Assembly (NCBI RefSeq): GCF_036898465.1 | Contig: NZ_JARUMJ010000001.1 | Location: forward strand, 5,642,001-5,706,000 | Length of the DNA: 64,000 nt | Reading direction: 5' to 3' | Origin: Streptomyces sp. B21-105 | GTDB lineage: Bacteria > Actinomycetota > Actinomycetes > Streptomycetales > Streptomycetaceae | Shown here: piece by piece, positions 7,837-16,417 of the stretch | Position numbering within the stretch: position 1 is the stretch's first letter | Layout of the letters: every line of letters begins with the position of its first letter | Made by a program: the position numbers and the translations under genes | Notes under the pieces: model-generated | Seen by the model: only the letters and a program-made list of their open reading frames with translations | Databases searched by the model: none | What the model was told of the DNA's origin: nothing

Positions 7837-9689
7837 TGGCCACACCGGTTCCGGCGCCTTCCGCGAGTCCGACCCCCACCCCGTCCACGGGGGGAGGCGT
7901 GCCCCAGCCCTCCGGCTCCGGCGGTGCGGGCCCGACGCCGCATCCGTCGCCCGGCGGCCTCACCGACCCCGCCGGTAAGGACATCTCCCGTGGCGACACG
8001 GGCTCGGACCGCCACCGACGCGCCGCTGAACTGCAGGCGATGAAGCCCGCACCGCCGGGCAACATCGTCGGTTTCGACGTCCAGCCACAGCACGTGCATT
8101 ACGCCTCGTACATGTTGCGCAACGCACAGTACGACTTCGCCGGCCAGGCCACGAAGCTGGTGGAGGGGCTCGACGGTTACGAGCACGCGGTCGGCTGTGG
8201 CACCGGACCCGAGGCCTTCGCCAAGGCCTACGCCGACACCGCCGTCCTCTTCCTCGAGGTATGGAACAGGACGACGCAAGGCGTCGGCGGCGCTGCGGTC
8301 GGCCTCACGGTCACCGCGAACAACTACGTCCGGGCGGACCACACCCTCCACCCCCTGATCCCGGTGCCGGCGACGAAGAACCCGCCGGACGTCCTGAAGA
8401 GCGCCCGTGCGTCCGGGTCCGTCGCCGAACTCGGCTGGGGCAACGCCCAGGGTGAGGACGGCTGGGGCAACGCGGTCATCGATGAAGTCTCGGGTGCCGT
8501 AGCCACGGTCGGGGCCGAGATCCTCCGCCCGATCCTCAGTCATGCCCTGCGCCACGGCAAGGTCGCGGACATCACGCCCGGCGGCGACGACGTCGCCCTG
8601 CCGGAGATCGCCAAGGTCTGGCGACAGGCCGCCAAGGACGCCAAGACTTCCGCGGAGGCCTTCGACGACGCCATCGCCTACATCACCAACCCTGCGATGG
8701 GGAACGACGAGTGGCAGAGCGCGATGAAGCAGTTCTGCTCGGCGATGTGGGGGACTACGGCGTGGGGCAAGGAGCATCACGGCTACAAGTGGGCCCACAA
8801 GGAGGGCAAGCAGCCCGCTCTCGACGTTCTGCAGGACACCGCGCGGGATGTGGCGACGGCGTGCGACGCGGTCAGTGCGGAAGTGACGAAGATCCGATCC
8901 ATCATCGTCGACGTCTACAAGGACGCGGCGACCAAGACCTTCGCGGTGAAGAGTTTCAAGGATCTCCTCGAACTGATCGGCGAGCTCCCCGCGCTGGCGG
9001 CGGAGTTCATCACGAACGTCGACACGGGCCGCCTGAACACTGCGGTGGACTCCTACAACCGCGAGATACACAGCCTCGGCGACGGGCTGGCGAAGCTGAA
9101 GCCAGCGCTGGAGGAGGCCAAGAACAGCGTCCCCACCTACTCTGCGGAAGAGGCACGGGCCGAGGCATTCGGGGCTCGCTCGCTCAATGACTTCAAGGGA
9201 CAGCCGCTCTACACGGTTGCAGGGGAGGACAAGGACAACCATTTCTACACGGTTGACCTGGCGAACCAGGAGGGCGTGCATGGAAGCCATGTGATCGACA
9301 AGCATGTCGGGCAGTCCGACGCGCAACTCGTGAACCGACTGAGGGACCAGCCGGGAATCGCCGCCGCTTCGACGTTCACGAACCTTGCCACAGCCCAAAA
9401 GGCGACGCAGACCGCCATGGACGAGATCGGTCCGTCCAACACTCCTGCGAACGCCGGCAAACCTAATGCCGGGGTCAATAATCCAGAGAAGATTGAGAAG
9501 TGGCTCTCGCGGCCACGGTCCGACAGCTCGAAGCTCGAACTGGACCCCGTGGAGTTCGACTATGTCACGGGAAGAACAATCCCGAGCGGTTCGACGACTG
9601 CTCATGAAACCCACAGCGTCAAGGTGATTCTCAAATACAAAAACGGTATCGATCCGCCTTACGTTGTCCTTACTTCCATGCCCAAGTGA
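7836..9689 (+). CDS. T7SS polymorphic toxin with C-terminal RNase A-like domain
   Basis: A 617-aa protein. The N-terminal 50 residues are Pro/Ser/Gly-rich. A WXG-like four-helix region follows (about 75-175, with GPEAFAKAYADT), then a long helical stalk (200-460). The C-terminal 145 residues match the bacterial CdiA-CT RNase A family: a His-containing start (GSHVIDKHVGQSDAQL near residue 482), an AASTF core segment, and the terminal strands HSVKVILKY and YVVLTSMP. Proteins of this class cut RNA in competing cells. The toxin end is visibly less GC-rich than the stalk, as expected for exchangeable toxin tips. The next gene is the likely immunity partner. Confidence 0.8.
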   Translation: MATPVPAPSASPTPTPSTGGGVPQPSGSGGAGPTPHPSPGGLTDPAGKDISRGDTGSDRHRRAAELQAMKPAPPGNIVGFDVQPQHVHYASYMLRNAQYDFAGQATKLVEGLDGYEHAVGCGTGPEAFAKAYADTAVLFLEVWNRTTQGVGGAAVGLTVTANNYVRADHTLHPLIPVPATKNPPDVLKSARASGSVAELGWGNAQGEDGWGNAVIDEVSGAVATVGAEILRPILSHALRHGKVADITPGGDDVALPEIAKVWRQAAKDAKTSAEAFDDAIAYITNPAMGNDEWQSAMKQFCSAMWGTTAWGKEHHGYKWAHKEGKQPALDVLQDTARDVATACDAVSAEVTKIRSIIVDVYKDAATKTFAVKSFKDLLELIGELPALAAEFITNVDTGRLNTAVDSYNREIHSLGDGLAKLKPALEEAKNSVPTYSAEEARAEAFGARSLNDFKGQPLYTVAGEDKDNHFYTVDLANQEGVHGSHVIDKHVGQSDAQLVNRLRDQPGIAAASTFTNLATAQKATQTAMDEIGPSNTPANAGKPNAGVNNPEKIEKWLSRPRSDSSKLELDPVEFDYVTGRTIPSGSTTAHETHSVKVILKYKNGIDPPYVVLTSMPK

Positions 9690-9709
9690 TCTGTGTACCC
9701 GAGTGAGTG

Positions 9710-10231
9710 ATGTCCATGAGCGTAGGAACTCTGCCCGAGTGTGCGTCCACCCTGTTCGACCCGCTTTGCGCCGTCGTCTGTCTGACCCCCAGGAGTCATG
9801 AGGATTGGGCTGACGACCTGGTGGCCTTCACTCGCGGTGACGGTGGCGGGGAGAGCGTCGGTGTTGATCCGGTCCCGATGTTCGAGGCTGTGACCGGTGA
9901 GCTCGTGAGGCAGAACCTCATGCCGGTCACGTCAGAAGGTGCAGAGGAGTTGCTGAAGTTCCTCGCGGTGGGATCCTTCTACGAGGGGCCGGATCCGTCG
10001 CTTCGTGAAGCGGATGAGGTCAGGGACGGCTGTGTTCGCGATGTCCTGGCCTCGGTCGGCGATTCCGTCGAATTCTTCACGAATCATGGTCACGCCGAGG
10101 ACGGCCCGGACGCGGAGTTCCTGGTGCCCGGCTTCTACTGGAATTCCCTTGCCGTCACGCTCTACGACGTCTGCCTGATCGGGGTTACGTCGGAACGGCT
10201 GCTGGTGGCCTGGAGATTCGAGGACGCCTGA
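9710..10231 (+). CDS. Putative immunity protein for the RNase A-like toxin
   Basis: A 173-aa acidic protein of no recognised family, starting 18 bases after the toxin stop codon. GTG 9707 and ATG 9716 are alternative starts. It is small, acidic and moderately low in GC like the toxin tip, and sits where toxin loci keep the antidote. Immunity function is inferred from position only. No membrane segment or signal peptide is visible, so it would act in the cytoplasm. Confidence 0.55.
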   Translation: MSMSVGTLPECASTLFDPLCAVVCLTPRSHEDWADDLVAFTRGDGGGESVGVDPVPMFEAVTGELVRQNLMPVTSEGAEELLKFLAVGSFYEGPDPSLREADEVRDGCVRDVLASVGDSVEFFTNHGHAEDGPDAEFLVPGFYWNSLAVTLYDVCLIGVTSERLLVAWRFEDA

Positions 10232-10348
10232 AGGGAAACCAAGGACCGAAGGTTCGCGGCACATCCCAGGAAGGGCGGCCTTCCAAATCTTCATCCAGTC
10301 GAATGGGCGTTCCGTGACGCCTCGTACCTTCCCAGTGAAAGTGGTGGC

Positions 10349-11125
10349 ATGTCCGAGACGACTCCTGGGCGTACCCGAACGTCGACGTACCCCGACCGGG
10401 AGACCGCCCAGTGGGCCACCCAGCATGTGGTCACCGCCAACGAGCAGCTCATCCACCGCTGGCTCGCCCGGTCCACCCGGGCGCGTCTGACCGTCGAGGC
10501 GTCGTGGCCGTCGCGGGAGGGGCCGGTGGGGCGGGTGTTGCTGACCGCCTACCTGCGCCAGACCTGGCACAGCCGGCCATGGGCCCTCGCCGTCGCCGAG
10601 CGCCAGTTGCGGGAGTACGCGGACCATCCGCCGGGACGGCTGAGGCTGCGCCTGGGCGAGTTCTACCCTGTGCCCGACGTCGGTCTGCCGGACAGCGAGA
10701 TCCAGCAGTGGCTGTACTGCCTGGCCGACCACATCAGGCTCAGCGTCGAGCAGGGCGAGGTGCCGCCTCCGTCCACCCCGGCGACGCACTGGGAGTGGCG
10801 CGCCCGCTTCCCCGAACTCGGGCAGTTCCTCGGCGGCTGGTTCTCCCAGAACATGCCCGACGGGTTCGCCGGTCACGACGCGGCGGTCGACGACTACCGG
10901 GCGACGACCGACGCTCAGGTGGTCGCCAGGCTGGTCGGCGAGCTCCATGAACTGCTCGCCCTCGACCTGGACGAGCCCGACTACGCGCTGGCCCTGGCCG
11001 AGCTGGGAATGGAGGTCGACCCACCGGCTCCGTACGCGCCGAGCGGCTGGCTGGAGCTGATCGCCCACCGGCTGGCCGGCCCACGCGCCGTGTACGCACC
11101 GGACACGACGCAGAACCGAGAGTGA
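10349..11125 (+). CDS. Orphan fusion: RNase A-like toxin remnant plus CdiI-like immunity domain
   Basis: A 258-residue protein. Residues 10-75 (TSTYPDRETAQWATQHVVTA and ANEQLIHRWLA) resemble the middle and C-terminal part of the CdiA-CT RNase A fold but lack its first His motif. Residues 130-250 resemble the CdiI_2 contact-inhibition immunity family: a LGQFLGGWFSQ segment, a helical ELHELLALDLDE, and a terminal P-x-GWLELIAHRLA. The arrangement looks like a displaced cassette in which a truncated toxin has fused to its antidote. The inactive toxin half probably leaves only immunity activity. Confidence 0.6.
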   Translation: MSETTPGRTRTSTYPDRETAQWATQHVVTANEQLIHRWLARSTRARLTVEASWPSREGPVGRVLLTAYLRQTWHSRPWALAVAERQLREYADHPPGRLRLRLGEFYPVPDVGLPDSEIQQWLYCLADHIRLSVEQGEVPPPSTPATHWEWRARFPELGQFLGGWFSQNMPDGFAGHDAAVDDYRATTDAQVVARLVGELHELLALDLDEPDYALALAELGMEVDPPAPYAPSGWLELIAHRLAGPRAVYAPDTTQNRE

Positions 11126-11193
11126 CTCTCCCGGCGGACGAGCTGGGACCGCTCCTCGACGGCCTCTCGTCCGAACTGCGCGTCTGCCTTTGA
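11122..11193 (+). CDS. Tiny coupled ORF (23 aa), possibly a truncated gene start
   Basis: A GTG at 11122 overlaps the preceding stop (GTGA) and opens a 23-codon frame, TLPADELGPLLDGLSSELRV, ending at TGA 11193. The overlap is typical of real coupled genes and the residues look natural. The frame stops where a longer protein would continue, so this may be the stump of a deleted gene. Low confidence that it is made. Confidence 0.3.
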   Translation: MTLPADELGPLLDGLSSELRVCL

Positions 11194-11372
11194 TCTTGGC
11201 CGGGTCAGCACTGTGCGCATGCGCTTACGGGGCACCGGCTGTCGCTCGATGTACTGCTGTGCGACGGTCGGCGGCGCCCCGCCGCGGCGGCGACGCGCGC
11301 GGGACGCGCTGAGTGAAGAGCGTGGTACAGCGTGGTACGACCTATGCCCCCCACCCCGCGCGGGCCGCGTCG

Positions 11373-12080
11373 TCAGGTCTCCAGCGTGTCCAGTGCCCCC
11401 AGTTGGGCCATCAGGCCCAGGCGGTCGTACTGCCACCAGGTCTCGGCGATCCTGCCGTCGTCGTCGAACCGGCAGATGGTCGTCCCGGTCATGGTGACCT
11501 CCCGGCCGGTGGGTGCGAGACCCATGAACTCACCGTGGTGCGTCGCGTCGAACGTCCAGCGGGTGCACACGCGGTCGTCCTCGGAGATCTGGTCCTCGAC
11601 CGTGAACGAGATGGAGAAACCGGCGCGCCACATCTCGACCTCGCGCCGCATCGCGTCCATGCCGATCACGTCCTGCACGTTGGACGGATCATGGTGGTGG
11701 TAGTCCTGCGCCAGCAGACCGTCGAGCGGCGCCAGCTCGCCCGGGGCGGCCAGCGTCTCCAAGAACCGCCGCGCCGTCGCCGCGAACAGCCGCTCGTCCC
11801 GCACGACGTCGAGATCGGTGAACGTGGGCATCTCGTCGCACAGGGCCACCAGCTCCTCGAAGACCTTGCCGGTCTCCGGAAGGTTCGAGTTGCGCATCGC
11901 CTCCTCGTACGAGGGGAACTCCACGATCTCGATGAAGTGCGAAGCGTCGGAGCGGTCCTTGCCGACCACCGCGTGCGTGGCGGTCCGCTTTCCCTTGGTC
12001 TGCTCGACCCATGTGTCCATCAGCCGGTCCATCTCGTCGAACCGGCTCGTCTTGCAGTCGATGAGCTGTACGAACGTCAT
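11373..12080 (-). CDS. SnoaL-like protein with N-terminal dimeric alpha/beta-barrel domain
   Basis: A 235-aa two-domain protein. Residues 1-95 look like an ABM/EthD-type ferredoxin-fold barrel. Residues 100-225 carry SnoaL/NTF2-like features (DYHHHDPSNVQD, GMDAMRREVEMWRAGF, TWWQYDRLGLMAQLGA) seen in ester cyclases and small-molecule isomerases. The substrate cannot be predicted. It stands alone, convergent with the toxin locus and 107 bases from the SDR gene in the same direction. Confidence 0.8.
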   Translation of the reverse strand: MTFVQLIDCKTSRFDEMDRLMDTWVEQTKGKRTATHAVVGKDRSDASHFIEIVEFPSYEEAMRNSNLPETGKVFEELVALCDEMPTFTDLDVVRDERLFAATARRFLETLAAPGELAPLDGLLAQDYHHHDPSNVQDVIGMDAMRREVEMWRAGFSISFTVEDQISEDDRVCTRWTFDATHHGEFMGLAPTGREVTMTGTTICRFDDDGRIAETWWQYDRLGLMAQLGALDTLET

Positions 12081-12187
12081 GACGTCGCCTCCGGCCCCCC
12101 TGGGCGGTGTTCAGACACGCCCATCTTCCCACCGGAGCGCCGACGCCACCCGTCCACCCACAGGCCCGCGACGGGGGCCGGTGCTTG

Positions 12188-12961
12188 CTACCGAGGCCCG
12201 TACTTGCGCCCCGTCCTCGAGCTGACGCCGCCCAGCAGCGACCGCGGGGTCACCTTCACCAGCCCCATCAGCGCCTTGTACCGCGGGTCGGGGATCGACA
12301 CCGACTTCCCGCGCGCCAGATCGTGCAGCGCCGCCGCGACCAGTTTGTCCGCGTCCAGCCACATCCACCCGGGGATGTTGTCCGTGCCCATCCCGGCCCG
12401 CTCGTGGAACTCCGTGCGCACGAAGCCCGGGCACAGGGCCATCAGGCGCACGCCCGTACCGGCCAGGTCCTTCGCCGCGCCCTGCGTGAACTGCACGACC
12501 CACGCCTTGGACGCCCCGTACGTCCCGCGCGGCACGAACGCCGCCACCGAGGCCACGTTGACGACACCCCCGCGCCCGCGCTCCCGCATCGTGGCCGCCG
12601 CCGCGGACGTCAGCCGCAGCACCGCCTCGCAGTGCACCTTGAGCATGGTCAGCTCGTCCGCCATGGAGACGTCCAGGTAGCGGCCCTTGTTGCCGAATCC
12701 GGCGTTGTTGACCAGCAGGTCGACCGGGTTCTTGCGGTCGCCGAGGCGGACGGCCACCGCCTCGATGCCCTCGTCCGTCGCCAGGTCGGCCGTCAGCACC
12801 TCCGCCTCGATGCCGTGCCGGTCGTGCAACTCGGTCGCCTGTTCGCGCAGCCGCTTGGTGTCCCGCGCGACGAGGACGAGATCATGCCCGTCCGCCGCCA
12901 GTCTGCGGGCGAACGCGGCGCCGATGCCCGCGGTCGAACCCGTGATGAGAGCCGTTGTCAT
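12188..12961 (-). CDS. Short-chain dehydrogenase/reductase (SDR)
   Basis: A 257-residue classical SDR. The NAD(P) binding motif is TGSTAGIGAAFARRL (residues 7-21), followed by the NNAG motif, an active-site Ser in VNVASVAAF, and the YGASK catalytic Tyr/Lys. The Arg after the second strand (VLVARD) suggests NADP preference. The protein ends near the usual length. The substrate is unknown, and there is no adjacent pathway gene to hint at it. Confidence 0.9.
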   Translation of the reverse strand: MTTALITGSTAGIGAAFARRLAADGHDLVLVARDTKRLREQATELHDRHGIEAEVLTADLATDEGIEAVAVRLGDRKNPVDLLVNNAGFGNKGRYLDVSMADELTMLKVHCEAVLRLTSAAAATMRERGRGGVVNVASVAAFVPRGTYGASKAWVVQFTQGAAKDLAGTGVRLMALCPGFVRTEFHERAGMGTDNIPGWMWLDADKLVAAALHDLARGKSVSIPDPRYKALMGLVKVTPRSLLGGVSSRTGRKYGPR

Positions 12962-13056
12962 GACAGAAGGTTAGTGACCCGGAGCGGGTCCGTCCGCTCT
13001 CTGCACGCGCCCTTCCGAAGGTGAAGGCCACGTGAGCACCGATCCCCCGTCAGGCC

Positions 13057-13725
13057 TCACTCTCCGTGCCGCGCCAGATACTTCCGGGCCGCGGCCAGCG
13101 TCTCCGGATGCAGGGCGTCGCCCGCCGCGAGCGTGCGGGGCAGCAGCTCCCGGTGCGTGGTGACGGCCTGGAACTGCATACGGGCCGTCACGTCGTGATC
13201 CGGCCGGTGGACGATCTCCACCGCGTCCCCCGCGCGGATCCCGCCCGGCGTGATCACCCGCAGGTACGCGCCCGTGGCCGCCCTCTCCGTGAACCGCCGG
13301 ACCCAGCGCCGCTCGCCCAGATGCCCCTGGAAGGTGAGGCACGGTATGCGTCCGGCACTCACCTCCAGCACCACCTCGGAGCCGATCCGCCAGCGCTCGC
13401 CGATCCGTGCGCCGGACACGTCGAGCCCCGTGGTGGTGAGGTTCTCGCCGAACGCGCCGGAAGCCAGCGTGCGCCCCAGCTCGCGCTCCCACGCGTCGAG
13501 GTCCTCGCGCGCGAAGGCGTACACCGCCTGGTCGTCGCCGCCGTGATGGCGCAGGTCGCACACCGCGTCCCCGGCGAGGCCGCTCGCCCCGACGCCCTTC
13601 GGACCGGGCGCGGACACCCGCACGGGCCCCTCGACCGGCTGCTTGTCGATGCCGGTCAGGCCCTGGGGCTGGTCGGTGTACGGCACGGCCTCAGGGCGGC
13701 CCAGATTGACGGACAGAAGCCTCAT
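13057..13725 (-). CDS. MOSC domain protein (YiiM-like)
   Basis: A 222-residue MOSC protein. Characteristic parts are the N-terminal LLSVNLGRPEAV, the HHGGDDQAVYAF segment, FGENLTTTGLD, and the conserved Cys in RIPCLTFQGHL thought to bind molybdenum-bound sulphur. YiiM-type MOSC proteins detoxify N-hydroxylated bases with a Moco cofactor. Divergent from the LysR regulator at 13806 with an 80-base promoter gap, so it may be the regulator's target. Confidence 0.88.
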   Translation of the reverse strand: MRLLSVNLGRPEAVPYTDQPQGLTGIDKQPVEGPVRVSAPGPKGVGASGLAGDAVCDLRHHGGDDQAVYAFAREDLDAWERELGRTLASGAFGENLTTTGLDVSGARIGERWRIGSEVVLEVSAGRIPCLTFQGHLGERRWVRRFTERAATGAYLRVITPGGIRAGDAVEIVHRPDHDVTARMQFQAVTTHRELLPRTLAAGDALHPETLAAARKYLARHGE

Positions 13726-13805
13726 GGCGGCACGATAAGCGACCGGGTGTCAAAGTGTCGACGCATTATTCGCACGGAGCCCCAAGCCTCCCTTATGCTC
13801 GGCGC

Positions 13806-14843
13806 ATGATCGAGGCCCGTCATCTCCGTGTCCTGCGCGCCGTCGCCGCCACCGGCTCCTTCTCGGCGGCGGGGCGGGAGCTGGGGTGCACCCAGCCGGC
13901 CGTGAGCCAGCAGATGAAGGCGCTGGAGGCGTCGGTCGGCACTCCGCTGCTGGTCCGCAGCGGCCGCGAGATGCGGCTGACCCAGGCGGGCGAGGCCCTC
14001 GTGCGGCACGCGGCCGGGATCCTGTCGGGCCTGACCGCCGCGGAGGAGGAGGTCGCGGCCATCGCCGGCCTGCGTGCCGGCCGGGTCCGCCTGGTGTCCT
14101 TCCCCAGCGGCAGTTCCACCCTCGTCCCGACCGCTCTCGCCGCCCTGCGCGCCGCTCACCCCGGCACCCGCGTCTCCCTCGAGGAGGCGGAGCCGCCGCA
14201 GTCGGTGCGACTGCTGCGGGAGGGCGACTGCGACATCGCCCTGGCCTTCCGCTACGAACGCGCGATCCCCGGCGGCGCGCCCGAGGGAGGCCCGGAACGG
14301 GCGCCGGTTCCCGAGCAAGGCGGCCCCGGTCCGGTCCGGCCGGGCGGCACCGGCCCTGGCCCCGGCGTCGGCCCTGGCCCAGGCACCCGAGACCTTGGCG
14401 ACGACGAATGGGACGACCTGGTCGTGCGGCCGGTGCTGACGGACCGTCTGGTGGCCCTCGTCCCCGAACGGCACCGCCTCGCCCGCACCGGATCCTCGGA
14501 CGCCGTCGCCATCGGCGACCTCGCCGACGAGCCGTGGATCGCCGGCTGCCCGCGCTGCCGAGGCCAGCTGGTCCGGGTGTGCGAGAGCGCGGGCTTCACG
14601 CCCCGCATCGACTTCGCGACCGACGACTACCTGGCGGTGGTCGGCCTGGTCGGCGCCGGCCTGGGCGTGGCCGTCCTGCCCCAGCTCGCGATCGACTCCG
14701 TGCGCCCCCGCGGCGTCCGGGCACTGACGCTGGAACCAGCGGTGCGGCGGGAGATCGTCGCGCTCACCCTGCCCGACCTGGCCCACGTGCCGGCGGTGAC
14801 GGCCACCCTGGAGCAACTGGGGCGTGCCGCGGCCCGCTCATGA
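13806..14843 (+). CDS. LysR-family transcriptional regulator
   Basis: A 345-aa LysR regulator. The HTH spans residues 3-60 (SFSAAGRELGCTQPAVSQQM), followed by the linker helix and a periplasmic-binding-protein-like effector domain. A Gly/Pro-rich insertion (about residues 155-198) splits the effector domain and is unusual in length for the family. ATG 13806 is preferred because it begins the conserved MIEARHLRVLRAVA. Divergent placement suggests control of the MOSC gene and of itself. Confidence 0.9.
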   Translation: MIEARHLRVLRAVAATGSFSAAGRELGCTQPAVSQQMKALEASVGTPLLVRSGREMRLTQAGEALVRHAAGILSGLTAAEEEVAAIAGLRAGRVRLVSFPSGSSTLVPTALAALRAAHPGTRVSLEEAEPPQSVRLLREGDCDIALAFRYERAIPGGAPEGGPERAPVPEQGGPGPVRPGGTGPGPGVGPGPGTRDLGDDEWDDLVVRPVLTDRLVALVPERHRLARTGSSDAVAIGDLADEPWIAGCPRCRGQLVRVCESAGFTPRIDFATDDYLAVVGLVGAGLGVAVLPQLAIDSVRPRGVRALTLEPAVRREIVALTLPDLAHVPAVTATLEQLGRAAARS

Positions 14844-14882
14844 CGTAGCCGGTCACTTATGACCCAGCCGGCCGCTGAAAGG

Positions 14883-14914
14883 AAACGGAGGGCACGCGCG
14901 TGTGCCCTCCGTTT
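14883..14914. terminator. Bidirectional terminator between LysR and whiD
   Basis: A near-perfect stem (AAACGGAGGGCAC / GTGCCCTCCGTTT) with a 6-base loop is followed by TTTT on the plus strand and has an A/T-rich edge on the other. It serves both convergent genes. Confidence 0.85.
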
Positions 14915-14931
14915 TCTGAAGAAACGTTCCT

Positions 14932-15261
14932 TCATGTGTTCGAAGCGGGGTCTCTCGCGCCCGACGACGCCGAGACCAGGCGGTTGCGCGCCCGCCCCAT
15001 GAGCTCTTCGCGCTCGTCCTCGGTCAACCCGCCCCACACGCCGTACGGCTCGCGCACCGCCAGCGCGTGCGCCGCGCACTGTGCGCGGACCGGGCACCTC
15101 ATGCAGACCTCCTTGGCCGAGTTCTCTCGAGCGCTCCGAGCCGCCCCGCGCTCGCCCTCCGGATGGAAGAAGAGCGAGCTGTCCACTCCGCGGCAGGCAG
15201 CCAGGAGCTGCCAGTCCCACAGATCCGCGTTCGGTCCGGGAAGGCGGGAGAAATCTGCCAT
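14932..15261 (-). CDS. whiD: WhiB-like [4Fe-4S] regulator WhiD
   Basis: A 109-aa WhiB-family protein. Four Cys bind the iron-sulphur cluster: one in LLAACRGVD and three in CMRCPVRAQC. The G-V-W-G-G turn (EPYGVWGGLTEDER) and a basic C-terminal stretch (MGRARNRL) follow. WhiD is needed for late spore maturation in Streptomyces. Identity rests on its position next to bldM, the sigma factor and guaB, the same order as in S. coelicolor, with the M. tuberculosis counterpart whiB3 in the equivalent place. WhiB-like proteins act with region 4 of the principal sigma factor. Confidence 0.9.
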   Translation of the reverse strand: MADFSRLPGPNADLWDWQLLAACRGVDSSLFFHPEGERGAARSARENSAKEVCMRCPVRAQCAAHALAVREPYGVWGGLTEDEREELMGRARNRLVSASSGARDPASNT

Positions 15262-15640
15262 TGCGTGACCCCTTGTAGCCGTTCAGAGCGGATACGGTGC
15301 CCACGACCGTACAACTACGATCTAAGGAGATGAAAATATGACTCATTGCGAATCTAGCCTCAGACACCAGCAAAAGGGAAGAAATAGGGCCAAACGGGGC
15401 ACTGCTTGTGATGAAAGCTTGAGGGTCCGTGTGGCTGACTCCTCTGTGTCCGCGCCCTCACGTAGAGTGCCGAAGAATGCACGCGGCCCCGTAACTCTTT
15501 CGAGTGACCGTCGTTGAGTGAGCGGTGGCGGTTGAGAAGACAAACGCTCGGGCAGGCGTCCGAGCGGTCGACCGCACAGGTGACGATTTCGTACCAGCCT
15601 GGAGGCACAAGGTGACGCGCATCAGCTGCGGAGGGCGACC
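15262..15640. promoter_or_regulatory. Divergent whiD-bldM control region
   Basis: These 379 bases contain no convincing gene. They are relatively A/T-rich near 15320-15420 and hold the promoters for both developmental genes. The one element recognised with confidence is the sigma-BldN type promoter annotated separately. Confidence 0.7.
15490..15517 (+). promoter_or_regulatory. Sigma-BldN-type promoter of bldM (bldMp1-like)
   Basis: A CGTAAC -35 element at 15490-15495 and a CGTTGA -10 element at 15512-15517 are separated by exactly 16 bases. This is the promoter arrangement known for the BldN-dependent bldMp1 promoter of S. coelicolor. The expected start lies about 115 bases before the bldM ATG. 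Confidence 0.85.
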
Positions 15641-16252
15641 ATGACTTCCGTCCTCGTCTGCGACGACTCCCCGCTTGCCCGAGAGGCGCTCCGCCGCGCG
15701 GTCGCGACCGTGCCCGGCGTCGAGCGCGTGACGACGGCGGCCAACGGCGAGGAAGTCCTCCGCCGCTGGGGTGCCGACCGCTCGGACCTGATTCTGATGG
15801 ACGTGCGCATGCCCGGACTGGGCGGCGTCGAGACCGTACGGCGGCTGCTGTCCGCCGACCCCGGCGCCCGCATCATCATGCTGACCGTCGCCGAGGACCT
15901 CGACGGCGTGGCCCTCGCGGTCGCGGCCGGCGCCCGCGGCTACCTGCACAAGGACGCCTCGCGCGCGGAGCTGCGGGCGACCGTCACCCAGGCCCTCGCC
16001 GACCCGACCTGGCGGCTCGCCCCGCGGAGGCTGCGCTCGGCCGAGATGGGCGCGGCGCCCACGCTCACCGCGCGTGAGATCCAGGTCCTCGAAGGCATGA
16101 GCCACGGCCGCTCCAACGCGGAGATCGGCCGTGAGCTGTTCCTCTCCGAGGACACCGTCAAGACGCACGCGCGACGGCTGTTCAAGAAGCTCGGCGCCTC
16201 GGACCGCGCACACGCGGTGGCCCTCGGCTTCCGCTGGGGCCTGGTCCGCTAG
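15641..16252 (+). CDS. bldM: Developmental response regulator BldM
   Basis: A 203-residue NarL/FixJ-type regulator. The receiver domain (1-120) keeps the acidic pair (CDDS) and D54 (LMDVRMPG). The LuxR-type HTH is at 138-200 (LTAREIQVLEGMSHGRSNAE). No kinase is linked to it. BldM controls early aerial growth as a homodimer and late sporulation as a heterodimer with WhiI (family knowledge). The ribosome binding site GGAGG sits 6 bases before ATG 15641. Transcription is expected from a BldN-dependent promoter. Confidence 0.95.
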   Translation: MTSVLVCDDSPLAREALRRAVATVPGVERVTTAANGEEVLRRWGADRSDLILMDVRMPGLGGVETVRRLLSADPGARIIMLTVAEDLDGVALAVAAGARGYLHKDASRAELRATVTQALADPTWRLAPRRLRSAEMGAAPTLTAREIQVLEGMSHGRSNAEIGRELFLSEDTVKTHARRLFKKLGASDRAHAVALGFRWGLVR

Positions 16253-16417
16253 GACGCCGTCCCGCCGGGTCATGCCCCGGCCGGCGCGGCGCCGCCGTAC
16301 CGGCAGCTGCATGGTCGCGCTCACGGTCGGGCCCGCGTCGGGTTCCCGGCCCCCGGCCCGGCCCGGCCCGGCTCGGCTGCGGCCGTTGGCCTCGCAGATG
16401 CGGTCGATGGCCCTCCG

